A DNA stretch of 64,000 nt, taken from Fibrobacter sp. UWB16 (GTDB lineage Bacteria; Fibrobacterota; Fibrobacteria; Fibrobacterales; Fibrobacteraceae). Numbering within the stretch: position 1 is the stretch's first letter; every line of letters begins with the position of its first letter. The notes beneath the pieces were generated by a model that saw only the letters and a list, made by a program, of their open reading frames with translations, did no database searches and was not told the DNA's origin. This document shows positions 26,109-33,369 of this stretch, in pieces. The translations under genes were made by a program, and so were the position numbers. The DNA lies in assembly GCF_900215325.1 (NCBI RefSeq), contig NZ_OCMS01000002.1, positions 806,001 to 870,000 on the forward strand, read 5' to 3'.

Positions 26109-27602
26109 CTATTGTTGTTGCTGTTGTTGTTCCATCCAAAGTTTGGCTTGTCCGAGTTCCGGAGCCTTTTCGTTTTCGGCAATGACCCAAGTGTCCTTGC
26201 ATCCGCCGCCCTGCGAGCTATTCACCACGATAGAACCCTTGCGGAGTGCTACGCGAGTGAGGCCACCGGGGAGAATGTAAGTCTCTCGCCCTTGCACAAT
26301 GTAGGGGCGCAAATCCACATGGCGACCTTCGAAACCGCCATCGACAATGCAAGGCACGCGGCTGAGCGAAATCATGGGCTGCGCAATGTAGTTACGCGGG
26401 TTCGCGATAATCTTGCTCTTGAACGCCTCACATTCCTCCTTTGTCGATTTTGGACCGACGAGCATGCCGTAGCCACCGGATTCGCTGGCGGCCTTGACGA
26501 CCATGTTTTCGATGTGGTCTAACACATGCTGCATGTGCTTTGGGTTTTCGCAAACGAATGTCGGCACATTCGGGATGATCGCCTCTTCGCCGAGATAGTA
26601 CTTGATAATCTGCGGCACATAGGTGTAAATCGCCTTGTCGTCGGCAACACCGCAACCGGGCGCATTCGCAAGCGCTACGTTACCAGCCTTGTAAGCTTCA
26701 ATCAGTCCGGGCACGCCGAGGCAAGAATCCGGGCGGAAAACCTTCGGATCCAAGAATTCATCATCGACACGGCGGTAAATCACGTGAACCTGCTTGAGGC
26801 CGCGTGTCGTGCGTGCATAAACCTTCTTGTCTTGCACCACGAGGTCGTCGCCAGTCACAAGGTCCACGCCCATCTGCTGTGCCAAAAAAGAATGTTCGTA
26901 ATACGCCGAATTGTAGATGCCGGGAGTCAGCACCACCACCTTGGGTGATGCTGTTGAATCAGCCAAGTATTCCAATGCGTGGCGCAGGCGGGTGCAGTAT
27001 TCGTCTACGGGGCGAATGGAACAGTTGGAGAATACCTGCGGGAAGGTTCTCTTGAGAATCTGGCGGTTCTGCAACACGTACGAGACGCCACTCGGGCAAC
27101 GCATGTTGTCTTCAAGCACGTAGAACGTGCCGTCGGTATCGCGTACAAGGTCTGTGCCGGTAATGTGAGCCCAGATTCCTTTGGGCGGCACAAAGCCTTC
27201 CATCTGCGGACGGTAAGCGGTGCAGGTGTTGATGAGGCTTTCGGGAACAACCTTATCACGCAAAATCTTACGATCGTTGTAGATGTCCGTCAAAAAGCAG
27301 TTTAGCGCTTCTGTACGCTGTTTGAGGCCTGCTTCGAGGTGCTTCCAGTCGGCAGCGCTTACAATACGCGGGATGACGTCAAAGGGGATGATTTTGTCCT
27401 TGCCGTCCTTGTTGCCGTAAACCGCGAATGTAATTCCGTTATCGTAAAACGCAGATTCCGCAATGATCTGGCGGCGTTGCAGTTCTCCTTCGGGAAGCTC
27501 GTTGATTTTCGTAAACAACGGCTCTGCTGCCGGGCGGGGCGTCCCGTCGGGTAAGCAAAGCTCATCGTAAAAGCCTTCGGTGTCGTAATTTCCAAATCGC
27601 AT
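26109..27602 (-). CDS. circularly permuted ATP-grasp protein
   Basis: 497 residues, the stand-alone enzyme-like member of the system. The N-terminus (MRFGNYDTEGFYDELC) and QRTEALNCFLTDIYNDR are typical. The nucleotide-binding and catalytic segments appear intact: VVKAASESGGYGM, HVDLRPYIV, ILPGGLTRVA and NSSQGGGCKDTWV. Members are predicted ATP-dependent carboxylate-amine ligases. The chain ends in six or more glutamines (QQQQQQ) encoded by caa/cag codons. AAGGAA is 7 bases before the ATG. It is separated from the transglutaminase gene by 169 bases full of short AGTTACT repeats, so the operon could have an internal promoter. Confidence 0.9.
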   Translation of the reverse strand: MRFGNYDTEGFYDELCLPDGTPRPAAEPLFTKINELPEGELQRRQIIAESAFYDNGITFAVYGNKDGKDKIIPFDVIPRIVSAADWKHLEAGLKQRTEALNCFLTDIYNDRKILRDKVVPESLINTCTAYRPQMEGFVPPKGIWAHITGTDLVRDTDGTFYVLEDNMRCPSGVSYVLQNRQILKRTFPQVFSNCSIRPVDEYCTRLRHALEYLADSTASPKVVVLTPGIYNSAYYEHSFLAQQMGVDLVTGDDLVVQDKKVYARTTRGLKQVHVIYRRVDDEFLDPKVFRPDSCLGVPGLIEAYKAGNVALANAPGCGVADDKAIYTYVPQIIKYYLGEEAIIPNVPTFVCENPKHMQHVLDHIENMVVKAASESGGYGMLVGPKSTKEECEAFKSKIIANPRNYIAQPMISLSRVPCIVDGGFEGRHVDLRPYIVQGRETYILPGGLTRVALRKGSIVVNSSQGGGCKDTWVIAENEKAPELGQAKLWMEQQQQQQ

Positions 27603-27628
27603 GTTTTGTTTCCTTATGCTTTTAAGTG

Positions 27629-27745
27629 TTAGTTACTTCGCCCTTCGGGCTAGTTACTAGTTAGTAGTTAAGAGTTACTAGAGATTGTAATATGAACATT
27701 TCTAGTAACTTAAAACTTCAAACTGCGACGAAGTCGCCCTAGTAA
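27629..27745. repeat. AGTTACT/AGTAACT short repeat cluster
   Basis: At least seven copies of (T)AGTTACT or its complement AGTAACT occur between the transglutaminase and ATP-grasp genes. They are mixed with two short palindromes, CGCCCTTCGGGC and CGACGAAGTCG. The same words occur at 10341. Confidence 0.6.
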
Positions 27746-27771
27746 CTCAAAACTCAGAACTTATAACTCCA

Positions 27772-28650
27772 TCATTCCTTCACATCCACGTTCACCGACA
27801 CTTTCAAGGTGTGGTCGCCACCGCCGGTAATGACGCCCTTCAGCGGGCTCACGTCGCCAAAATCGCGCCCCCAGGCAAGTACAATGTGCTCGTCACCACC
27901 GAGCACGTTATTCGTCGGGTCCAATTCCACCCAACCGTGGTCAGGAACGAAAGTGCTCACCCAAGCGTGCGTCGCATCGGCTCCGACAAGTTTCGGCTGG
28001 CCTTCGCAAGAATGGGTGCGAAGGTACCCGCTCACGTAACGGCAGGGCAAATGCAGTGAACGCAAGCAGCCTATCATCAAGTGCGCAAAGTCCTGGCAGA
28101 CTCCTTTTCGCCCGCGCAAGATTTCTTGCGGCTGTGCCCCAATTCTCGTGGCTCCTGGCGTGTATTTGCAATCCGTGTAGATTCGCGTCATGAGCTCGTA
28201 GGCGGCATCAAAAATGGGGCGGCCCTGCTCAAAGCTTTCGAGCGCGTAATTGCGGACCGATTCGTCAAACTTGGCGAAAGGGGAGGCGTAGGCGTACATC
28301 GCGGCGTCTAGCGTCTCGTCGCTTGTCGGGCGTTCCAAAAGCTTTGTGACCTCTTCCCATTTCATCGTTTCACCTTGTTTAGGCGGTTCTTCTCCCTGAA
28401 CATCTACAATGCCAGTCGTCTTGAATCTAAAGTGCGTGTGCTCCTGCTCGATGCTGAATGCCAACACCCTATTCCCGAAAATGTCGATGCGTTCCTGTCG
28501 AATTGTTGGGTTCGGTTCCACTTCGATGCTGTGGCTGAGCCAGTTTTGTCGACTGACTGTTCGCGGGAGCATGTGGGCAAGGTGGTTGCTGTAAAGAACG
28601 GGGAGGCGGTAGTCGTAGACGGTCTCGTGGTCAACTTGATAAATGGGCAT
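27772..28650 (-). CDS. transglutaminase-like cysteine protein
   Basis: 292 residues from ATG 28650. GGAGG lies 6-10 bases upstream, whereas the longer frame from 28707 has no good site. The N-terminal half is the beta domain of bacterial transglutaminase-like proteins (QVDHETVYDYRLPV, HLAHMLPR). The papain-like core shows the catalytic Cys in GVCQDFAHLM, His in ATHAWV and Asp in ELDPTNN. It may cut or ligate amide bonds in the product of the ATP-grasp enzymes. The stop codon of the upstream fusion gene is one base from this ATG, so the two are translationally coupled. Confidence 0.9.
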   Translation of the reverse strand: MPIYQVDHETVYDYRLPVLYSNHLAHMLPRTVSRQNWLSHSIEVEPNPTIRQERIDIFGNRVLAFSIEQEHTHFRFKTTGIVDVQGEEPPKQGETMKWEEVTKLLERPTSDETLDAAMYAYASPFAKFDESVRNYALESFEQGRPIFDAAYELMTRIYTDCKYTPGATRIGAQPQEILRGRKGVCQDFAHLMIGCLRSLHLPCRYVSGYLRTHSCEGQPKLVGADATHAWVSTFVPDHGWVELDPTNNVLGGDEHIVLAWGRDFGDVSPLKGVITGGGDHTLKVSVNVDVKE

Positions 28651-28651
28651 C

Positions 28652-31054
28652 TTAAACCTCCGATACGTCTGTGGTTGTCGCGTGGAAAACTCCTGCGCGT
28701 GGCGCATGGCTTAAGTAGAGCCTGTTTACGATTTCAGCAATCCGTTCAATAGAATTTATCTGTGTTTCTACAAGTTTTATGAGGTTCTCCCTTTTGTTAT
28801 CTACAGTTTCTGCAAGCTGTTCGATGTTTGCGAGGCGGAGTTCTGCGAGTACGCGCATCAGTTCACGGTCGAGCGGCGAAAATGTCGCTTCGCTCTGGTC
28901 GTTGCCGGGCAAGTGCTTTGCGGCTTTCCGCAATTTTGCCACCTGGTAGGCGACGCTTCGCGGGTTGGATTCGTCCGACAAAAGCAAGTCGATGACGGGG
29001 ACAACTTGCAAACGGCCTCCATAGCGGCGGTGGTATGTCATGAGTCCGTCGCCGATTTCAAGAACTGCTTGTAACAAGCGCAAGTTTGTCATTTCGTCGG
29101 TGGGGGCGGTGTACAGCAGACTTTTGACAAGTTGCAAGGTGCGGATGGCGCACTCGATTTCACGACCGAGTTCCAAAAAGCGCCATTCGTGGCCTCGCGT
29201 CATGGAATCTGCCGCTAGCCCGGCCACTGCAGCGCTGTCCGACAGAACCTCCTTTAGGTAGGGCAACAGCGCTGCCGCACCTGTGCCTGCCGGCACTTCT
29301 GCAATGCCAAATCCGTTCAAGTAAAGCCATAAATCCTCCGAAATGCGGTCTCGCAACTGCATGCCGAGTTCTCGAATTTCCGTCAGCACGCATTGCATGC
29401 CGTTCTTGTTGTCCTTGCGCAAAATGAAGTAACGGAGTGCGTTTTCAGGATCTTGCGCGAGCCTCGACTGCGATTCGTCTGTAAGCCCTGCCTTCAGTAT
29501 CCACGGCAACTCCGGCATGTCCATCCAGGATTCATCCGAAAGCCTTACCGCGATACCTCTTGCGATACGCGCCATCATGTTCGAAGCCGACAATGCTCGC
29601 CCCAGCCGGAACAAGTTCTCGGCCGCACGGCTAGGCAGGTCGCCTCCAGCTCTCGACGGCGTAATTGCCTGACTTGCTGGAGCGAGCAAAGAAAAGTTCG
29701 CCACAGGATTTTCCGAAAGCACCCAAATGTCTTTTTCTCCAAGTCCATTGTCCAAAATCCCGAGGCCGCCCGGCATCACCGAAGTTTCGTTCGTTGTATT
29801 GACTGCAAAGAATCGCATTAGCGAGACTGCAGGAGTGAACTCTCCTCGGTAAGCGTAAACGGTTGAAACCTCCATGGATCTTTCTGCCACCCATTGCTCG
29901 GGCGCATTCTCGACCGTTTGCAACAAGGCGAGCTGTGCCGTCGTCGTCATGGTTGCATAAGTCTTGGGTTCTGCCTCCTTGAAACTTCCTTCGTCGCGGA
30001 ATGCCTTTTTGAAAATCCATTTTTCAGGTTCTGCCAAAACGCGTTCCGCATCGGCAGCATTCCCGAGCCAAAGTGTTTCCACATCGCGCAACAGCAGCTC
30101 TTCGCCTAAAAGTTCGTGGCAAATTTCTGGCAAAAACGGTTTGAACACGGGCGTCTCCAAAACGCCAGTCCCGAGAAAGTTTGCAATAGCCACATTCCCG
30201 GCGCGGACGGAACTGATTAAGCCAACAGCTCCTTCGCCACTGTCAATTCGCAGTTCCAGCGGGTCGCACATGCCGTCTTCCACTCGGCGAAATATGGTCC
30301 CAATCTTCTTGAGCCCCATAAGCGTCTTCATGTACACCTGCATGTTGCGAATCGCGAGGTCATCGTTTTCGACAAGCGGGATCCCGAGGTAACGGGCAAT
30401 TACTGCGTCTTCTGCTCGCCGCGGATTGTCCGGACTCGATGCCAAAAGTACCACCTTGCTGGTTTCACCTTCACCTCCTATGTTCTTGTGCATGGCGTCT
30501 AGGCCATCCATCAGCTTCTTGAAAAATCCTGCCAATCGTTCCGTTTGCATGCTGCGGAAAAGTTCCGGGAATGCACGGCTTACGCCAATGCGGTTCTCCA
30601 GCGCACGCCCCAAGCCGTCGGGTACTTGCAAATGGTCCGACACCGCCACAAACGTTCCGTCTTTGAGCCTTGCTACATCGGTCGATGTTAAGTTCACAAA
30701 GACATTGCCAACCGGGTGCACTTTCCATACAACCTGCAAAAAATCTGGGTTCGCGAACAACAGCGCAGCGGGCAATTTCCCTTTTTTCCAAAGACTTTGT
30801 TCGCCATAAATGTCCTTTGCCAATGCATTGAAAAGCTTTGCCCTTTGCGCAACACCCGCTTCCAGCGTTTTCCATTCTTCAGCCGTAATCACGAGAGGGA
30901 TGGGGTCTGTACCCTTGTGGTTGCCTCCCATGCTCGACGAAAGATCGTTCTCGTCAAGAACGTTATGCAAACGCCTGCAGCGGTGCTCGAATTCCACTTT
31001 CGACAATGCCGAAATGGATTTGATAAAAGTATCTTCTGTCTCTACACATTCCAT
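28652..31054 (-). CDS. fused ATP-grasp / alpha-E protein
   Basis: 800 residues. The N-terminal ~470 residues are a circularly permuted ATP-grasp domain (EWKTLEAGVAQRAKLFNAL, VMPGGLGIL). Compared with the stand-alone enzyme it keeps the VMPGGL motif and an Arg in SLMRFFAV but lacks the HVDLRP and SGGYGM segments (FRDEGSF instead), so its catalytic competence is uncertain. Residues ~480-800 are an alpha-E domain (FRLGRALSASNMMARIA, DESNPRSVAYQVAKLRK). It is the first gene of the minus-strand operon. A near-consensus sigma-54 site lies directly upstream, but so close that the transcript would be almost leaderless. Confidence 0.88.
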   Translation of the reverse strand: MECVETEDTFIKSISALSKVEFEHRCRRLHNVLDENDLSSSMGGNHKGTDPIPLVITAEEWKTLEAGVAQRAKLFNALAKDIYGEQSLWKKGKLPAALLFANPDFLQVVWKVHPVGNVFVNLTSTDVARLKDGTFVAVSDHLQVPDGLGRALENRIGVSRAFPELFRSMQTERLAGFFKKLMDGLDAMHKNIGGEGETSKVVLLASSPDNPRRAEDAVIARYLGIPLVENDDLAIRNMQVYMKTLMGLKKIGTIFRRVEDGMCDPLELRIDSGEGAVGLISSVRAGNVAIANFLGTGVLETPVFKPFLPEICHELLGEELLLRDVETLWLGNAADAERVLAEPEKWIFKKAFRDEGSFKEAEPKTYATMTTTAQLALLQTVENAPEQWVAERSMEVSTVYAYRGEFTPAVSLMRFFAVNTTNETSVMPGGLGILDNGLGEKDIWVLSENPVANFSLLAPASQAITPSRAGGDLPSRAAENLFRLGRALSASNMMARIARGIAVRLSDESWMDMPELPWILKAGLTDESQSRLAQDPENALRYFILRKDNKNGMQCVLTEIRELGMQLRDRISEDLWLYLNGFGIAEVPAGTGAAALLPYLKEVLSDSAAVAGLAADSMTRGHEWRFLELGREIECAIRTLQLVKSLLYTAPTDEMTNLRLLQAVLEIGDGLMTYHRRYGGRLQVVPVIDLLLSDESNPRSVAYQVAKLRKAAKHLPGNDQSEATFSPLDRELMRVLAELRLANIEQLAETVDNKRENLIKLVETQINSIERIAEIVNRLYLSHAPRAGVFHATTTDVSEV

Positions 31055-31065
31055 GCTCGTTTAAT

Positions 31066-31081
31066 CGCAAAAAATGTGCCA
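31066..31081 (-). promoter_or_regulatory. near-consensus sigma-54 site facing the ATP-grasp operon
   Basis: On the minus strand, TGGCACATTTTTTGCG matches TGGCAC-R-N4-TTGC with the last base off consensus. The predicted start of transcription is only ~2 bases before ATG 31054, so it may be chance, or translation may start further in. Confidence 0.3.
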
Positions 31082-31289
31082 AGGCCAATATGGCTTAAAA
31101 TCGCGTGTTTTTATAATATATTCATTACGTTTCTTGTAACTATTACGGAAATTGTTGTGTAAAAGTACGTTCCATTATTTGTACAACCTGTAGCTTTGGA
31201 ATCGGCAAAACTCCCAAAATGCCTTAAAAAATGCTCTCCAGAGCCCTGTTTCTTTCAAAATTTGGCTTTTTTACGGCGAAATCACTTTT

Positions 31290-31305
31290 TGGCACGGTTT
31301 TTGCA
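31290..31305 (+). promoter_or_regulatory. sigma-54 (-24/-12) promoter
   Basis: TGGCACGGTTTTTGCA is a full match to the RpoN consensus TGGCAC-R-N4-TTGCW. The predicted transcription start is ~31315, a leader of about 17 bases that contains GGAGA (31316-31320) before ATG 31332. Enhancer-binding-protein sites were not identified; an imperfect inverted repeat GTTGTGTAA ... TTGTACAAC lies at 31153-31187. Confidence 0.75.
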
Positions 31306-31331
31306 AACCTTTCGCGGAGACATTTAAAATT

Positions 31332-32972
31332 ATGAACACTGCTGAAGTTTTGATCAAGTCCTTAGAAAGTGAAGGCGTCAAGTACATTTTTGGAATCCCT
31401 GGTGAAGAAACTCTCGAACTGATGGAAGCGATTAAAAAGTCGTCCATCAAGTTCATTACGGTACGTCACGAACAGGGCGCGGCCTTCATGGCTGATGTCT
31501 ATGGGCGTTTGACGGGGAAGGCGGGCGTCTGCCTTTCGACCCTTGGCCCTGGCGCTACAAACCTTGTTACGGGCGTTGCCGATGCAAACTCCGATGGCGC
31601 TCCGCTGATTGCGATTACGGGTCAGGTGGGTACAGAGCGTATGCATTTGACGAGCCATCAATATTTGGACTTGGTGAACATGTTTACGCCGATTACCAAG
31701 CGCAGTAAGCAGGTCGTTCGCCCGGATACGGTGAATGAAATTGTCCGTATTGCGTTCAAGTATGCCGAAATGGAAAAGCCCGGTGCATGCCACATCGACT
31801 TGCCGTGCAACATTGCCGCTATGGAAGTCGAAGGCGAGGTCGCTCAAACTCCGCTGAAGCACCATCGCGAAAACACGGTGTATGCAAGCACCGATGCGAT
31901 TCTCGCGGCGGGCGGGGTCTTTGCAAATGCTAAGCGCCCGGTGGTTCTTGTAGGCCATTCCGCTGTGCGTAACCACGCTTCCGAGGCTTTGCGTGCATTT
32001 GTGTCCTCGTCCAAGATTCCGGTCGTTTGCACCATGATGGCAAAGGGTGTAATCCCGACTTGCGAAAAGTATTTTATGGGCTGCATCGGACTACCGCAAA
32101 GGGATTATCCGAACATCGTCATGGAACAGGCAGACCTCGTGATTGCTGTTGGCTATGACGTCGTGGAATATGCGCCTGCCAAGTGGAACCCGAATGGTGA
32201 CAAGATGATTATTCACATCGACGAAACGCCGAACCATGTGAACAAATTCTATCAGCCCGACGAAGAAATCATTGGTGACATCTCCGCATCTCTCGATGCG
32301 CTTTGTAGCGTTTGTCCGAACTCCTGGGAACCGGAATGGGCGATGCAAATCCGTGCGATGATGGTGGCTGAGCATTCGCGTTACGATCACGACACGAGCT
32401 TCCCGCCGACACCGCAGAAGGTGCTTCATGACATCCGTCTCGTTCTAGATGAAGATGACATTCTGATTTCGGACGTGGGTGCGCACAAGATGTGGATTGC
32501 TCGCCAGTACAATTGCGACCATCCGAACACCTGCATTATTTCTAACGGCTTTGCAACCATGGGTATTGCGGTACCTGGTGCGATTGCGGCAAAGCTTCTG
32601 AACCCCAAGAAAAAGGTCTTGGCGGTCACAGGTGACGGCGGCTTCATGATGAACAGCCAGGAACTCGAAACGGCTTACCGCGAACACATCCCGTTCGTGA
32701 CGTTGATCTTTACCGATGGCGGCTATGGTCTCATCAAGTGGAAACAAGAAGAACGTTACGGCGACAGCTATGCGGTCGAATTCACGAACCCGGATTACGT
32801 CAAGTACGCCGAATCCTTGCACCTGAAGGGCTACCGCATTGAGCGCACCGAAGACTTGCCGAGCACCTTGCGCGAAGCCTTCCGCCAGGACGTGCCGAGC
32901 ATCATCGAGTGCCCGGTGGATTACTCCGCGAACATGGAACTTTCGCAATACCTCAAGAACTTGAAAATATAG
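31332..32972 (+). CDS. acetolactate synthase-like TPP enzyme
   Basis: 546 residues with the three-domain layout of ThDP-dependent acetolactate synthases. The cofactor-activating Glu47 lies in RHEQGAAFMADVYGR, a large-subunit-type loop in LGPGATNLVTG, and the ThDP/Mg motif is TGDGGFMMNSQE (~434) ending with DGGYGLIKW. The enzyme would condense two pyruvates to acetolactate for branched-chain amino acid or acetoin formation. No regulatory (ACT) subunit gene adjoins it. A sigma-54 promoter and a 9-base spacing to a small downstream ORF set it apart from a housekeeping ilvBN operon. Another ThDP lyase with a different 2-oxo acid substrate is possible. Confidence 0.82.
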   Translation: MNTAEVLIKSLESEGVKYIFGIPGEETLELMEAIKKSSIKFITVRHEQGAAFMADVYGRLTGKAGVCLSTLGPGATNLVTGVADANSDGAPLIAITGQVGTERMHLTSHQYLDLVNMFTPITKRSKQVVRPDTVNEIVRIAFKYAEMEKPGACHIDLPCNIAAMEVEGEVAQTPLKHHRENTVYASTDAILAAGGVFANAKRPVVLVGHSAVRNHASEALRAFVSSSKIPVVCTMMAKGVIPTCEKYFMGCIGLPQRDYPNIVMEQADLVIAVGYDVVEYAPAKWNPNGDKMIIHIDETPNHVNKFYQPDEEIIGDISASLDALCSVCPNSWEPEWAMQIRAMMVAEHSRYDHDTSFPPTPQKVLHDIRLVLDEDDILISDVGAHKMWIARQYNCDHPNTCIISNGFATMGIAVPGAIAAKLLNPKKKVLAVTGDGGFMMNSQELETAYREHIPFVTLIFTDGGYGLIKWKQEERYGDSYAVEFTNPDYVKYAESLHLKGYRIERTEDLPSTLREAFRQDVPSIIECPVDYSANMELSQYLKNLKI

Positions 32973-32981
32973 GAGAACGAC

Positions 32982-33155
32982 ATGGGATACATCAATAGCC
33001 TATTTACAGGGCAAACGGATTCATTCGGTGTAGCCGTATCCGAATCCTCACATTTTCTTTCCATTGACAGCATCTCGGGGCATCCTGCCGTTTATCGCCA
33101 TCTGAAACCCTGCGGCAATGTCGATGAACATAAACAGCAGAAAAAGAACTTATAA
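32982..33155 (+). CDS. small ORF, 57 aa, translationally placed after acetolactate synthase
   Basis: ATG 32982 is preceded by AGGAGA (32971-32976), and the frame runs 57 codons to TAA at 33153-33155. It starts 9 bases after the acetolactate synthase stop, and a rho-independent hairpin follows 31 bases after its own stop, so the transcript is bounded as a two-gene unit. The product has no membrane segment. It contains a central HPAVYRHLKPCGN segment with one Cys and a basic Gln/Lys-rich end (HKQQKKNL). It does not look like an ACT regulatory subunit. Coding status rests on the ribosome site and position only. Confidence 0.5.
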   Translation: MGYINSLFTGQTDSFGVAVSESSHFLSIDSISGHPAVYRHLKPCGNVDEHKQQKKNL

Positions 33156-33186
33156 AAAAAGACTCCTCCTCCATCCAACAATCAAA

Positions 33187-33219
33187 GAACCGCCGGTAGC
33201 AATACCGACGGTTCTTTTC
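33187..33219 (+). terminator. terminator of the acetolactate synthase unit
   Basis: GAACCG-C-CGGTA and TACCG-A-CGGTTC form an 11-bp stem with one internal mismatch and loop GCAA. TTTTCT follows. Confidence 0.75.
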
Positions 33220-33250
33220 TGAATCTTGAGTGCCGCGATTCTCGCGAACG

Positions 33251-33280
33251 TGTCATTCCCGCCACCGAGCGGGAATCTCC
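33251..33280. repeat. dispersed palindromic repeat (GTCAT...CGGGNATCTCC family)
   Basis: TGTCATTCCCGCC and GCGGGAATCTCC flank a short spacer. It is nearly identical to the copy at 11971. Confidence 0.7.
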
Positions 33281-33289
33281 ATTCATACA

Positions 33290-33317
33290 AAAATGGCGGG
33301 TCGAAACCCGCCATTTT
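33290..33317. terminator. strong bidirectional hairpin between small ORF and aspS
   Basis: AAAATGGCGGGT pairs over 12 bases with ACCCGCCATTTT, loop CGAA. A- and T-rich flanks on the two sides let it terminate both aspS (minus) and readthrough from the plus strand. Confidence 0.75.
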
Positions 33318-33336
33318 CAAAAGCTTTAGTGAAAGG

Positions 33337-33361
33337 GAGATGCCCGATTAAATCGGGCATG
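33337..33361. repeat. dispersed palindromic repeat, inverted copy
   Basis: GGAGATGCCCGATT and AATCGGGCATGAC are the complement of the GTCAT...CGGGNATCTCC element, lying just past the aspS stop. Confidence 0.65.
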
Positions 33362-33369
33362 ACAACCTT

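Noticed and set aside
26109-26135. Frameshift at the poly-Gln end of the ATP-grasp gene
   Set aside because: The frame ends normally after the run and the downstream alpha-E gene has its own start; the run is simply a low-complexity tail.
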